64,000 bases of DNA from Sphingomonas koreensis (GCF_002797435.1 NZ_PGEN01000001.1:930001-994000); one strand, 5' to 3'. Shown: positions 54,783-64,000, counted from the first letter of the stretch. Notes: generated by a model from the letters alone, not told the origin. Numbers and translations are program-made.

Positions 54783-56009
54783 ATGACCGAATACACGTCC
54801 GATCTGCTTCGCCTGCTCGACCAGCGTGGATATATCCACCAGGTCACCGACGCCGCCGCGCTCGACGCGCTGGCCAGCAAACAGATCGTGCCCGGCTATA
54901 TCGGCTTCGACCCGACGGCGCCCTCGCTCCACGTCGGCAGCCTCGTCCAGATCATGCTGCTGCGCCGGATGCAGCAGAGCGGGCACAAGCCGATCGTGCT
55001 GATGGGCGGCGGCACCGGCAAGATCGGCGACCCGAGCTTCAAGGACGAAGCGCGCAAGCTGATGACCGACGAGGTCATCGCCAGCAACGTCGCGTCGATC
55101 AAGACGGTGTTCGAAAAGTTCCTGACCTTCGGCGACGGCCCCACCGACGCGGTGATGGTCGACAATGCCGACTGGCTCGACAAGCTCGAATACATCCCGT
55201 TCCTGCGCGACATCGGGAAGCATTTCTCGATCAACCGCATGCTCAGCTTCGACAGCGTCAAGCTGCGACTCGACCGCGAACAGTCGCTCTCGTTCCTCGA
55301 ATTCAACTACATGATCCTCCAGGGATATGACTTCCTGGAGCTGTCGCGCCGCGCCGGCTGTCGCCTGCAGATGGGCGGGTCGGACCAGTGGGGCAACATC
55401 GTCAACGGGATCGAGCTGTCGCGCCGCGTCGATGGGACCGAGGTCTATGGCGTCACCACGCCGCTGATCACCACCGCAGACGGCGGCAAGATGGGCAAGA
55501 CCATGTCGGGCGCGGTCTGGCTCAACGAGGATCAGCTCCCGGCGTTCGACTACTGGCAGTTCTGGCGCAACACCGACGACCGAGATGTCGGCCGCTTCCT
55601 GCGCCTGTTCACCGATCTGCCGCTCGACGAGATCGCCCGGCTCGAAACGCTCGAAGGCGCGGAGATCAACGAGGCGAAGAAGATCCTCGCCACCGAAGCC
55701 ACCGCGATGTGCCGCGGCCGCGAGGCAGCGGAAGCTGCAGCCGAAACCGCGCGGAAGACCTTCGAGGAAGGCAGCTCGGGCGAGTCGCTCCCCACCCTCG
55801 CGGTCAGCGGCGAGATCAGCGTGGTCGACGCACTGATCGGCCTCGGCTTCGCCGCGTCGAAGGGCGAGGCCCGCCGTCTGATCAAGGGCGGCGGCGCGCG
55901 CGTCGATGGCGAGAAGGTGAGCGACGAGGCGGCCATGGTCACGGTTGGCGCGGCACAGGTCCGCGTCTCGGCGGGCAAGAAGCACCACGGATTGCTCGAT
56001 CCGGCCTGA
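54783..56009 (+). CDS. tyrS: tyrosyl-tRNA synthetase
   Basis: A 408-residue class I synthetase that charges tRNA-Tyr. [26 protein letters not shown] carries the HIGH-like motif (HVGS); [16 protein letters not shown] and the second ATP motif [13 protein letters not shown] (KMSKS variant KMGKT) follow. The C-terminal 70 residues contain an S4 RNA-binding domain ([26 protein letters not shown]). Length and start are normal. Confidence 0.96.
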   Translation: MTEYTSDLLRLLDQRGYIHQVTDAAALDALASKQIVPGYIGFDPTAPSLHVGSLVQIMLLRRMQQSGHKPIVLMGGGTGKIGDPSFKDEARKLMTDEVIASNVASIKTVFEKFLTFGDGPTDAVMVDNADWLDKLEYIPFLRDIGKHFSINRMLSFDSVKLRLDREQSLSFLEFNYMILQGYDFLELSRRAGCRLQMGGSDQWGNIVNGIELSRRVDGTEVYGVTTPLITTADGGKMGKTMSGAVWLNEDQLPAFDYWQFWRNTDDRDVGRFLRLFTDLPLDEIARLETLEGAEINEAKKILATEATAMCRGREAAEAAAETARKTFEEGSSGESLPTLAVSGEISVVDALIGLGFAASKGEARRLIKGGGARVDGEKVSDEAAMVTVGAAQVRVSAGKKHHGLLDPA

Positions 56010-56111
56010 TCGCCGGCAAGCTTTCGCTAACCATGAGAGTTGCCGCGACGTTTACGCCCGGCGCCTAGCCTTTGCTTCCAGCAGTTGCCGGGGTGAACGG
56101 GGCATGCGCGC

Positions 56112-56447
56112 GTGACGTACCAGTTTTCAGCCGCAGCAGGGGCGCCCGCCCTCGCATCCGATCGCCGGGCGATCGAGCGCGACGAGGTCCATTATCGAGC
56201 CCGGGCATCCGGCCCCGACAACCAGCCGGTCACCCTGCTGATCGTCAACATTTCCCCCCACGGCCTGATGGCCCGCTGCGAAAAGCCTTTTGCGGAGGGG
56301 GACCGGCTTCGAGTCATGCTTCCGGCGGTAGGCACTGCCATCGCGGACGTGCGATGGTCGCTCGGCGGCCGCCTCGGCGCCAGCTTCGAGCCCGCGATCA
56401 GCCTGGCGAGCTATTACGCGTTGATCGCCCAGCTGGTGAAGAAGTGA
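56112..56447 (+). CDS. small PilZ domain protein
   Basis: A 111-residue single PilZ domain. An RxxxR-like pair in HYRARASG, then IVNISPHGLMARCEK (NxSxxG) and VRWSLGGRLGASFE are the c-di-GMP-binding signature, so it is a likely c-di-GMP receptor. The start is a GTG at 56112; no ATG is suitable. It is the second PilZ gene in the window. It converges on the YdcZ gene with 8 bases between stops. Confidence 0.85.
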   Translation: MTYQFSAAAGAPALASDRRAIERDEVHYRARASGPDNQPVTLLIVNISPHGLMARCEKPFAEGDRLRVMLPAVGTAIADVRWSLGGRLGASFEPAISLASYYALIAQLVKK

Positions 56448-56455
56448 CTTAGGTT

Positions 56456-56893
56456 CTAGCCTTTCCGAACCAGGATCACGCCGGCCAGCACCAGCAGCAC
56501 GCCAAAGGCCTTCATCGGCGTCACCGGGTTCTCCGGCAGCCGGATCAATCCGAAATGATCGATCACCAGCGCCGCCGCCAGCTGCGCGGCAATGGCGATG
56601 GTCAGCATCGAGGCAAGTCCGAGCCGCGGCGCGGCATAGGCCGAGGTCGAGACGAAGATCACGCCATAGATGCCCCCGGTCCATGCCCACCAGGGCACAT
56701 CCTTGAGCGCCGCCGGCGACGTGCGGTCCAGCGTCGCCCAGATGCCGAGCAGGATCACGGTGCCGATCGCGAACGAAATCAACGCCGCGAGGATCACCGA
56801 TCCGCTTCGCGCCAGCGTGCCGTTGACCGGAGGCTGCATCGCGACGCCGATCCCCGCAAGGATCGTCATGAGGATTGGAAAGATCGCTGACAT
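56456..56893 (-). CDS. DMT superfamily membrane protein (YdcZ type)
   Basis: A 145-residue protein with five hydrophobic helices, from ILMTILAGIGVAMQPPVNGTLARSGSVILAALISFAIGTVIL to AFGVLLVLAGVILVRKG. The GxxxxxQPPVNGxL motif and the half-size length are typical of the YdcZ (DUF606) branch of DMT transporters, which work as dimers. The substrate is unknown. It is separated by 60 bases from DUF2798. Confidence 0.88.
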   Translation of the reverse strand: MSAIFPILMTILAGIGVAMQPPVNGTLARSGSVILAALISFAIGTVILLGIWATLDRTSPAALKDVPWWAWTGGIYGVIFVSTSAYAAPRLGLASMLTIAIAAQLAAALVIDHFGLIRLPENPVTPMKAFGVLLVLAGVILVRKG

Positions 56894-56952
56894 CTGCGCG
56901 AGCAGATAGGTCGTGACGCGGCCGGTTCAACCCGCGCCGCGCCCTTTCCCGA

Positions 56953-57210
56953 TCAGGCCGAAGGCCGCTCCACGATCGCGCCGACGATCCGCCGTACGAC
57001 CGGCAGCACCATCAGCAGCACCGGAAAGGCGATCACCCAGGACAAGGCCCAGGCCCCCATCCAGGCGCGCGGAAAGGCTTCGGAGAAACCCAGGCTCCGC
57101 GCGGTGGCGATCGCCGAGACGACGAACGTCATCATGATCGAAAGAATGAACGCCGATACGAGCCCCGCATGGCGGGCGGGCAGACGGCGGGGACGAAACT
57201 TGCTTGGCAT
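56953..57210 (-). CDS. DUF2798 family membrane protein
   Basis: An 85-residue protein with two helices, SAFILSIMMTFVVSAIATA and WALSWVIAFPVLLMVLPVV, joined by a short polar loop (GFSEAFPRAWMG), the usual DUF2798 layout, with a basic N-terminus PSKFRPRRLPARH. The frame is open upstream to 57492, but the start at 57210 is the only one that gives a family-like N-terminus; the upstream part runs antisense through the 3' end of recG. Function unknown. Confidence 0.8.
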   Translation of the reverse strand: MPSKFRPRRLPARHAGLVSAFILSIMMTFVVSAIATARSLGFSEAFPRAWMGAWALSWVIAFPVLLMVLPVVRRIVGAIVERPSA

Positions 57211-57367
57211 GATATTCTCACATTCAGGGCATCGGCCAGCATCCCGGGAAGACCCCGTTTCCCGGCCGATCACCGGGTTGGATGCGTTGCCTGACGTGAG
57301 ACGCTTACGGCCTTCGCTGTGAAGGCGCGCCGCCTTTCTCACAGATGCGACCGATTCGCAACAGACT

Positions 57368-59425
57368 TCAACCCGCCCGCAACAGTCCCACCGCCGCATC
57401 GCGCTCGAACAGGTACAGCGCGACCCGCGCCGCCTGCCCGCGCTCGCCGTCGAGTCCGCCGTCGCGATCCACCAACAGCCGCGCATCGGCATTGGCCGCG
57501 CCGATCAGCTCGGCGAACTTCTCGGGCGGGGCGAGCCTGAACGTCTGCTCGCCCGACTGGCGCGTTCCGAGCATCTCTCCGGCGCCGCGCAGCCGCAGAT
57601 CCTCCTCGGCGATGCGAAAGCCGTCATTGGTCTCGCGCATAAGCGCCAGCCGCGCCCGCGCCGTCTCGCTCAGCGTCCCGCCGCGCAGCAGCACGCATAC
57701 CGATCGCCCGCCGCCGCGCCCGACCCGCCCGCGCAGCTGGTGGAGCTGGGCGAGGCCGAAGCGGTCGGCATGTTCGATCACGATCAGTGTGGCGTTGGGC
57801 ACGTCCACGCCCACCTCGATCACCGTCGTTGCGACCAGCACGCCCAGCTCGCCGCTGGCGAAGCGCGCCATCACCGCGTCCTTTTCCGGCCCCTTCATCC
57901 GTCCGTGGACCAGCCCGATCCGCTCGCCGAACCGCGACCGCAGCGCCTCGGCGCGCTCCCCGGCGGCGGCGAGGTCGATCTTCTCGCTCTCCTCGACCAG
58001 CGGGCAAACCCAATAGGCCTGCCCGCCGCCCGACAGATGCCGGGCAAGGCCGTTGACGATTTCCTCCAGCCGTTCCTCGCTGATCACGCTGGTTTCGATC
58101 GGCTGGCGGCCGGGCGGCATCTCGTCGAGCTTGCTCACGTCCATCTCGCCATGCGTGGCGAGTTGCAGGGTTCGCGGGATCGGCGTCGCGGTCATCACCA
58201 GCAGATGCGGCGCGGTCTTCGCCTTGGCCTGCAACATCATCCGCTCGGCCACCCCGAAGCGATGCTGCTCGTCGACCACGACCAGCCCTAGATCGCGATA
58301 TTCCACCCCCTGCTGGAAGATCGCGTGGGTGCCGATCAGGATATCGATCGACCCGTCGTGCAGCCCCATCAAGGTCGCTTCCCGCGCGCGGCCCTTGTCG
58401 CGCCCGGTGAGGATGGCGATGCGCACATCCAATCCCGAGAACAACCTCTGCAACGTCTCGAAATGCTGGCGCGCGAGGATTTCGGTCGGCGCCAGCATCG
58501 CGCCCTGAGCCCCGGCCTCGACCGCGATCAGCAGCGCCATCGCCGCGACCAGCGTCTTGCCCGCGCCGACATCGCCCTGCAGCAGCCGCAACATCGGGCG
58601 GCTCTGTGCCATATCGCCCTCGATCTCCCGGATCGTCCGCGCCTGCGCCCCCGTCGGCGTGTAGGGCAGGTGCAGCGCATCGCGCAGCCGCCCGTCGCCC
58701 GCCAGCGGCCGTCCCTTCTTCGCCCGCGCCGCACCGCGCACCAGCATCAGCGCCAGCTGGTTCGCGAACACCTCGTCATAGGCCAGCCGGTCGCGCGCCT
58801 TCGCGTCCGCCGGATCGGCATGGATCCGCGCCAGCGCCTCGCGCCACGCCGGCCAGCCGTTGCGGTCCTTCAGGCTCGGCTCGATCCATTCGGGCAGCTC
58901 GGGCGCGCGCTCGATCGCCTGTGCCGCCAGCGCCGCGAGCCGCTTCGAGGTCATCCCCTCCGACAGGGGATAGATCGCCTCGCGCCCGGTGGGTTCAGCC
59001 GCTTCGGGCGCGACCACCTCGGGGTGCACGATCTGCAATTCCTGCCCGTACTGGTCGAGCTTGCCCGATACCCAGCGCGGTTCGTTCAGCGGCAACTGCT
59101 TCTTGGCCCAGCCCGAATTGCCGCCGAAGAAGACCAGGGTCACATAGTTCCCCTTCGCATCCACCGCCTCCACCCGCGACGGCGCGCGCGCACTGCCGCC
59201 CATCCGGTAGTTCACCGGGGTCAGCGTGATCGCGATGATCCGGCCGACATCCGCCGCATCCAGCTCTTCGCGCGGCAGCCGGTCGATCCATCCGCTCGGC
59301 AAATGGAAGGCGACATCCACCACTCGCGCCAGCCCCAGCCGCTCCAGCGGCTTGGCAAGCTGCGGCCCCACGCCCTTGAGCGCGGTGACTTCGGCGAACA
59401 GCGGGTTGAGGATATCAGGGCGCAT
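57368..59425 (-). CDS. recG: ATP-dependent DNA helicase RecG
   Basis: A 685-residue helicase that regresses stalled forks and processes recombination joints. The N-terminal wedge domain carries LKGVGPQLAKPLERLGLARVVDVAFHLP. The helicase core shows Walker A GDVGAGKTLVAAMALL, APTEILARQHFETLQRL, VVVDEQHRFGVAER, MTATPIPRTLQL, and LRGRVGRGGGRSVCVLL. The start at 59425 fits; the longer frame to 59683 would run into sdhE. It diverges from sdhE across 70 bases. Confidence 0.97.
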   Translation of the reverse strand: MRPDILNPLFAEVTALKGVGPQLAKPLERLGLARVVDVAFHLPSGWIDRLPREELDAADVGRIIAITLTPVNYRMGGSARAPSRVEAVDAKGNYVTLVFFGGNSGWAKKQLPLNEPRWVSGKLDQYGQELQIVHPEVVAPEAAEPTGREAIYPLSEGMTSKRLAALAAQAIERAPELPEWIEPSLKDRNGWPAWREALARIHADPADAKARDRLAYDEVFANQLALMLVRGAARAKKGRPLAGDGRLRDALHLPYTPTGAQARTIREIEGDMAQSRPMLRLLQGDVGAGKTLVAAMALLIAVEAGAQGAMLAPTEILARQHFETLQRLFSGLDVRIAILTGRDKGRAREATLMGLHDGSIDILIGTHAIFQQGVEYRDLGLVVVDEQHRFGVAERMMLQAKAKTAPHLLVMTATPIPRTLQLATHGEMDVSKLDEMPPGRQPIETSVISEERLEEIVNGLARHLSGGGQAYWVCPLVEESEKIDLAAAGERAEALRSRFGERIGLVHGRMKGPEKDAVMARFASGELGVLVATTVIEVGVDVPNATLIVIEHADRFGLAQLHQLRGRVGRGGGRSVCVLLRGGTLSETARARLALMRETNDGFRIAEEDLRLRGAGEMLGTRQSGEQTFRLAPPEKFAELIGAANADARLLVDRDGGLDGERGQAARVALYLFERDAAVGLLRAG

Positions 59426-59495
59426 GTCTATCTGCGTGTGCCTACACCCAGCCGACAGCGCAACAAAGCGCCGTCGGCCAATTTGCGTTGAGAAA

Positions 59496-59762
59496 ATGGA
59501 CCGCGAAACCCGTCTGAAACGTCTCCGCTTCCGCGCCTGGCACCGCGGCGTCAAGGAAGCCGATTTGATGATCGGCGGATTCTTCGACGCGCACCATGCC
59601 CGCTGGGGCGACGCGGAGATCGAATTGTTCGAGGCGCTGCTCGAAGAGCAGGACGTCGACATCATGGCCTGGGCGATGGGCACCCAGCCCGTCCCGCCCG
59701 AATATCACGGCGCGATCATGTCCGCGCTCAAGGCACTCAACTACGTGCCCGTCGCCGAATGA
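59496..59762 (+). CDS. sdhE: succinate dehydrogenase assembly factor
   Basis: An 88-residue SdhE/DUF339 protein. RAWHRGVKEADLMIGGFFDAH holds the conserved RGxxE motif needed to attach FAD to the succinate dehydrogenase flavoprotein; a mostly helical fold follows (ELFEALLEEQDVDIMAWAMG). The ATG at 59496 is used. It is separated from mfd by a REP-like palindromic repeat. The recG-sdhE-mfd neighbourhood is common in alphaproteobacteria. Confidence 0.93.
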   Translation: MDRETRLKRLRFRAWHRGVKEADLMIGGFFDAHHARWGDAEIELFEALLEEQDVDIMAWAMGTQPVPPEYHGAIMSALKALNYVPVAE

Positions 59763-59772
59763 TTGTGAAAGC

Positions 59773-59853
59773 CGTCACCCCAGCGAAAGCTGGGATCTCC
59801 TGCCACAAGCGACGCGCCAGCGAGGAAAGACCCCAGCTTTCGCTGGGGTGACG
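59773..59853. repeat. REP-like inverted repeat between sdhE and mfd
   Basis: The 22 bases at 59773-59794 are perfectly complementary to 59832-59853, with 37 bases between. Each arm is itself a mini hairpin (CCCAGC-GAAA-GCTGGG). Such double hairpins around the sequence CCAGCGAAAGCTGG are a common dispersed palindromic repeat in sphingomonads. It probably marks the end of sdhE transcription or a mobile REP/MITE copy rather than a gene part. Confidence 0.75.
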
Positions 59854-59862
59854 AACTGAACC

Positions 59863-62800
59863 ATGCCCGACCTGAACCAGATCCTCTCGGCCACGACGCC
59901 ACTCACCCTGTCCGGCGTCCCCGCGGGCTTCCTCCCATGGTTGCTCGCCGATCTCGCGCGCGCCAGCACCACCGGCGCGGTCTATATCGCCCCCGACGAG
60001 TCCGCGATGCGCGCCGTCGCCTCCACCGCAGCCTTCTTCGCGCCCGAGCTCGAGATCGTCCAGTTCCCCGCCTGGGACTGCCTGCCCTATGACCGCGCCA
60101 GTCCCACGCTGCGCGTCATGGCCGAGCGAATGGCCGCGCTCGCCGCGTTGCAGGGCAAGACCAGCAAGCCGCGCCTGATCCTCACCACCGTCAACGCCGC
60201 GACCCAGCGCACGCTGACCCCGTTCCGCGTCCGCCAGATGACCGCGCGGCTCGCGCCGGGCGAGCGCATCTCGCTCGACAAGCTCGCCGCGCTCCTGTCC
60301 GCCAACGGCTATGTCCGCACCGACACCGTTCACGACTCCGGCGAGTTCGCGGTGCGCGGCGGCCTCGTCGACCTGTTCCCGTCGGGCAGCGAGCAGGGCC
60401 TGCGCCTGGACTTTTTCGGCGACGAGATCGAGAGCGTCCGCACCTTCGACCCCGCCGATCAGCGCACCACCGGCCGCGTCGACGGCTTCACCCTGCTCCC
60501 CGCCAGCGAAGCCCTGCTCGACGAGGATACGATCAAGCGCTTCCGCACGCGCTATCGCGAGAAGTTCGGCGCCACCGCCACCGGCGATCCGCTCTATCAG
60601 GCCATCAGTGATGGCCGCCGCCTCGCCGGCATGGAGCATTGGCTGCCGCTGTTCGAGGAGCGGCTCGAAACGCTGTTCGAGCATCTCCCCGCCGACGCCG
60701 TGATCGTCCGCGATGCGGGCGACGCCGGTGCGGCGGAGAACCGGTTCGAGGCGATCGCCGACTATCAGGCCAACCGCGTCCGCGCCCAGTCGACCGATGC
60801 CGGCAGCTACCGCCCGCTCGGCACCGACCAGCTCTATCTCCTCCCCGCCGAATGGGACAAGCGGCTCAAGGAAGCCAAGGCGCACCTCGCCACCCCCTTC
60901 CACGAGCCCGAAAGCGCGACCGTCCTCGACTTCGCGGTCGATGGCCCGCGCGACTTCGCGCCCGAGCGCGCCGCCGGCACCAACATCTACGAAGCCGTCG
61001 CCGAACACCTCGCCAAGCTGCGCAAGGCCGGGAAGAAACCCATCCTCGCCAGCTATTCGATCGGCTCGCGCGAGCGCTTGAAGGGCCTGCTCGCCGACCA
61101 TGGCCTGCCCAATGCCGTGTTCGCGGAGAGCTGGCAGGAGGCGCTCGGAGTCGCCGCGGGCGGGCGCGATTCGGGCAATGTCGCGCTCATCGTCCTGCCC
61201 CTCGACCATGGCTTCACCTCACCCGAGGTCGCGCTGCTCACCGAGCAGGACATGCTCGGCGACCGCCTCGTCCGCCGCAACAAGCGCAAGAAGTCGACCG
61301 ACGCCTTCCTCGCCGAGCTCGCCACCCTCTCCCCCGGCGACCTCGTCGTCCATCTCGAGCACGGCATCGGCCGCTACGAGGGGCTGACCCAGATCCCGGT
61401 GCAGAAGGCGCCGCACGATTGCGTCGCGCTCACCTATGCCGGCGGCGACAAGCTCTACGTCCCAGTCGAGAATCTCGAAGTCCTCTCGCGCTACGGCTCG
61501 TCGGAAGAAGGCGCCGCGCTCGACCGTCTCGGCGGCGAGGCGTGGCAGCGACGCAAGTCGCGGATGAAGGAGCGCATCCGCGAGATCGCGGGTGAACTCA
61601 TCGCCACCGCCGCCGCGCGCGCCGTCCGCCCCGGCGAAGTGCTCGAACCCGATCCCGGCGGCTACCCCGCGTTCGTCGATCGCTTCCCCTTCACCGAGAC
61701 CGACGACCAGGATCGCGCGATCGGCGACGTGCTCGAGGACCTCGCCGCCGGCCGCCCGATGGACCGGCTCGTCGTCGGCGATGTCGGCTTCGGCAAGACC
61801 GAGGTCGCGTTGCGCGCCGCCTTCGTCGCGGCGATGGCGGGGCAGCAGGTCGCGGTGGTCTGCCCCACCACCTTGCTCGCCCGCCAGCACTTCACCAACT
61901 TCGTCCAGCGCTTCGAGGGCTTCCCGATCCGGATCGGCCGCCTCTCCCGCCTCGTCCCCGCGGCCGAGGCCAAGGCGACGCGCGAAGGCCTCGAATCCGG
62001 CCAGATCGACATCGTCGTCGGCACCCATGCCGTCCTCGCCAAGGGGATCGAGTTCAAGCGCCTCGGCCTCGTCATCGTCGACGAGGAACAGCGGTTCGGC
62101 GTCACCCACAAGGAACGGCTCAAGGGCCTCAAGGCCGACGTCCACGTCCTCACCCTCACCGCCACCCCGATCCCGCGCACGCTACAGATGGCGATGTCGG
62201 GCCTGCGCGAGCTCAGCGTGATCCAGACCCCGCCGGTCGATCGCCTCGCGGTCCGCACCTATGTCATGCCGTGGGACCCGGTCGTCCTGCGCGAAGCCCT
62301 CCTCCGCGAACATTATCGCGGCGGCCAGAGCTTCCTCGTCACCCCGCGCATCGCCGACCTGCCCGATATCGAGAAGTTCCTGCGCGAGGAGGTGCCCGAG
62401 GTGCGCTACGTCGTCGCCCATGGCCAGATGGCGGCGGGCGAGGTCGAGGAGCGCATGTCCGCCTTCTACGACAAGAAGTACGAGGTGCTGGTCTCCACCA
62501 CGATCATCGAATCCGGCCTCGACATCCCCAGCGCCAACACCATGATCATCAACCGCGCCGACCGTTTCGGCCTCGCCCAGCTCTACCAGCTGCGCGGCCG
62601 CGTCGGCCGGGCCAAGACCCGCGCCTATGCCTATATGACCACCGCGCCCCAGCGGCTGATGACCGAGGCCGCGGAAAAGCGCCTCAAGGTCCTGTCCGAC
62701 CTCGAAAGCCTCGGCGCGGGGTTCCAGCTCGCCAGCCACGATCTCGACATTCGCGGCGCGGGCAATTTGCTCGGCGACGAGCAGTCGGGGCATATCAAGG

Positions 62801-63336
62801 AAGTCGGCTACGAGCTCTACCAGTCGATGCTGGAGGAGGCGATCATGGACGCCAAGGCCGGCGGCCTTGCCGACGCGCGCCCGCGCGACCTGTCGCCCCA
62901 GATCACCGTCGACGCCCCGATCCTGATCCCGGAGGGCTTCGTCCCCGATCTCGACCTGCGCATGGGCCTCTACCGCCGCCTGAACGAGGTCGAGGACAAG
63001 CGCGGCATCGACGAGTTCGCCGCCGAGATGATCGACCGCTTCGGCAAGCTGCCCGAGGAGACCGAGAACCTCCTGCTGCTGATCGAGGCCAAGCTCAACG
63101 CCAAGCGCGCCTGCATCGCCAAGATCGACGTGGGACCAAAGGGCGCGCTGGTCAGCTTCCACGAGGACAGCTTCCCCAGCGTCGAGGGCCTGATGGCCTA
63201 TGTCGCCAAGCTGGAAGGCACCGCCAAGCTGCGCCCGGACATGAAGCTGGTGATCAGCCGCGCCTGGGCGACGCCGCGGGCGCGGCTGAATGCGGCGGTG
63301 CAATTGTCGCGGGGGTTGGCGAAGGCGGCGGGGTAG
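59863..63336 (+). CDS. mfd: transcription-repair coupling factor
   Basis: A 1157-residue Mfd that releases stalled RNA polymerase and recruits UvrA. The N-terminal UvrB-like region has YVRTDTVHDSGEFAVRGG. The RNA-polymerase interaction domain opens near residue 490 with PGDLVVHLEHGIGRYEGL. The motor shows Walker A VGDVGFGKTEVALRAAF, IVVGTHAVLAKGIEF, VIVDEEQRFGVTHKE, TATPIPRTLQMAMSG and LRGRVGRAKTRAYAY. The C-terminal TRCF domain follows. Composition shifts soon after its stop. Confidence 0.97.
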   Translation: MPDLNQILSATTPLTLSGVPAGFLPWLLADLARASTTGAVYIAPDESAMRAVASTAAFFAPELEIVQFPAWDCLPYDRASPTLRVMAERMAALAALQGKTSKPRLILTTVNAATQRTLTPFRVRQMTARLAPGERISLDKLAALLSANGYVRTDTVHDSGEFAVRGGLVDLFPSGSEQGLRLDFFGDEIESVRTFDPADQRTTGRVDGFTLLPASEALLDEDTIKRFRTRYREKFGATATGDPLYQAISDGRRLAGMEHWLPLFEERLETLFEHLPADAVIVRDAGDAGAAENRFEAIADYQANRVRAQSTDAGSYRPLGTDQLYLLPAEWDKRLKEAKAHLATPFHEPESATVLDFAVDGPRDFAPERAAGTNIYEAVAEHLAKLRKAGKKPILASYSIGSRERLKGLLADHGLPNAVFAESWQEALGVAAGGRDSGNVALIVLPLDHGFTSPEVALLTEQDMLGDRLVRRNKRKKSTDAFLAELATLSPGDLVVHLEHGIGRYEGLTQIPVQKAPHDCVALTYAGGDKLYVPVENLEVLSRYGSSEEGAALDRLGGEAWQRRKSRMKERIREIAGELIATAAARAVRPGEVLEPDPGGYPAFVDRFPFTETDDQDRAIGDVLEDLAAGRPMDRLVVGDVGFGKTEVALRAAFVAAMAGQQVAVVCPTTLLARQHFTNFVQRFEGFPIRIGRLSRLVPAAEAKATREGLESGQIDIVVGTHAVLAKGIEFKRLGLVIVDEEQRFGVTHKERLKGLKADVHVLTLTATPIPRTLQMAMSGLRELSVIQTPPVDRLAVRTYVMPWDPVVLREALLREHYRGGQSFLVTPRIADLPDIEKFLREEVPEVRYVVAHGQMAAGEVEERMSAFYDKKYEVLVSTTIIESGLDIPSANTMIINRADRFGLAQLYQLRGRVGRAKTRAYAYMTTAPQRLMTEAAEKRLKVLSDLESLGAGFQLASHDLDIRGAGNLLGDEQSGHIKEVGYELYQSMLEEAIMDAKAGGLADARPRDLSPQITVDAPILIPEGFVPDLDLRMGLYRRLNEVEDKRGIDEFAAEMIDRFGKLPEETENLLLLIEAKLNAKRACIAKIDVGPKGALVSFHEDSFPSVEGLMAYVAKLEGTAKLRPDMKLVISRAWATPRARLNAAVQLSRGLAKAAG

Positions 63337-63450
63337 TCGGACAAGCTCAAACTATAAAATCACCACCCTCGCACTAATTACGAAAGGTGAAGCAAGTCGT
63401 AGACACGGAGAATACCGCTTTCGAATTCAACCTGCTACCTATCAGGCTGA

Positions 63451-64000
63451 ATGACACTGGTTATGACAAAGCGGAAGAAATCACCACCGACGGCCAAGCC
63501 TTGCATTTTCTGTCCGCGACCGCGCGGCAGCAAGGAGCACTTTTGGCCTGAATGGATGCACCCCATATTGCCGCCACCGCCTGTAGAGCCGCGTCACAAT
63601 AGGCTCGCGTTCAGTTCGTCGCCTTTTACTGAAATGACGAAACAAGGGCGCGAAAACACTCAAGGTTCACTCTACAATATCCGCATGAGGGTTGTGTGCG
63701 CTAGGTGCAACAACGGCTGGATGAATACGCTGGAGACTGATGCGAGACCACATCTCACTCCACTAATAACGGGTGAGAGGGTAACGCTTGATCGTGCAGC
63801 TCTCGACATTGTGGCTAAATGGATCACACTGAAGATAATGGTGGCCGAACACGCTGAGGACGATCTCGCTGTCACCCCTCGCTCGGATCGGATGTCATTC
63901 CGCGATCATGGAATAATCCCGCCCTATTTCCGCATCTACGTTGCGTCTCACGCGCTACCCTTTGAAAAATCCGTGGGCTATTTTCGAAATAGTCGAAGCC
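63451..64000 (+). CDS. HNH-like zinc protein, cut by the window edge
   Basis: An open frame of 183 residues runs off the right edge. CIFCP (Cys 18, Cys 21) is followed by KEHFWPEWM and later VVCARCNNGWMNTLE (Cys 83, Cys 86), then a helical DRAALDIVAKWITLKIMVAEH. Two CxxC pairs plus E-H and C-N-N-x-W motifs resemble HNH-type nuclease or HNH-like uncharacterised proteins. A second start at 63463 is possible. Codon use and base composition differ from the core genes: 63781-63840 has 27 G/C of 60. This suggests recent acquisition. The 114 bases before it hold nothing recognisable. Confidence 0.7.
   Translation, partial: MTLVMTKRKKSPPTAKPCIFCPRPRGSKEHFWPEWMHPILPPPPVEPRHNRLAFSSSPFTEMTKQGRENTQGSLYNIRMRVVCARCNNGWMNTLETDARPHLTPLITGERVTLDRAALDIVAKWITLKIMVAEHAEDDLAVTPRSDRMSFRDHGIIPPYFRIYVASHALPFEKSVGYFRNSRS

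Noticed and set aside
63337..63450. tRNA gene or attachment site after mfd
   Set aside because: No cloverleaf can be drawn and no direct repeat is visible, although the composition change starts here.

Overview
The window is high-GC, densely packed bacterial chromosome and looks like a Sphingomonas-type alphaproteobacterium (order Sphingomonadales). This is inferred from the gene set: a chvI-chvG-hprK-rapZ-EIIA-HPr block next to pckA, a lexA gene with the alphaproteobacterial GTTC-N7-GTTC operator, the run trpG / trpD-trpC-moaC / moeA-lexA / comEC / gltX-gltA, and several small families common in sphingomonads (DUF6481, DUF3597, DOMON-like, PilZ). No rRNA, tRNA, CRISPR array, transposase or prophage module was found. 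No gap between genes exceeds 300 bases.

Layout. 1-6 kb: a cut gene, two small basic proteins, then guaB, DUF2809 and a CoA-ester lyase on the minus strand, and an SPFH/NfeD pair with a third overlapping gene on the plus strand. 6-16 kb is more accessory: a methyltransferase, a CatB-type acetyltransferase, a DUF885 Tat-exported hydrolase, a DUF5694 protein, an ABM-like gene broken by a stop codon, DUF998, an ArsR-SRPBCC pair, and chrA preceded by an internally deleted chromate-resistance gene. 16-23 kb is metabolic and envelope regulation: pckA diverges from chvI-chvG, followed by hprK, rapZ, EIIA-Man and HPr (nitrogen-type PTS output) and an rRNA/tRNA methyltransferase. 23-28 kb: cysS, then an exported DUF1800-DUF1501 pair. 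28-38 kb: a 2-hydroxyacid dehydrogenase, tryptophan genes (trpG, trpD, trpC), molybdenum-cofactor genes (moaC, moeA), a multi-PilZ protein and self-regulated lexA, then a short accessory block (GFA, PhzF, ArsR, a frameshifted VOC gene).

38-46 kb: comEC, gltX and gltA, then a sulfide/persulfide locus in which a BigR/SqrR-type repressor, a rhodanese and a TauE transporter diverge from a persulfide dioxygenase. 46-48 kb: DUF983 overlapping a MocR-type regulator. 48-54.6 kb: a tightly packed six-gene minus-strand operon (DOMON-like, DUF1343, a nucleotidyltransferase-like membrane protein, DUF2336, a sensor kinase whose phospho-accepting histidine is lysine, S41 protease). 54.8-63.3 kb: tyrS, a small PilZ protein, YdcZ, DUF2798, recG, sdhE and mfd, with a REP-like palindromic element before mfd. 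From about 63.35 kb the sequence becomes visibly richer in AT and an open-ended HNH-like gene runs off the right edge, probably the start of an acquired region.

The most unusual points are the operon holding the histidine-less kinase, DUF2336 and the nucleotidyltransferase-like membrane protein; three decayed genes (11171, 14478, 38041); a long near-perfect hairpin just upstream of trpG; and the compositionally foreign gene at the right edge. All family names rest on reading the protein sequences by eye; no database search was run.
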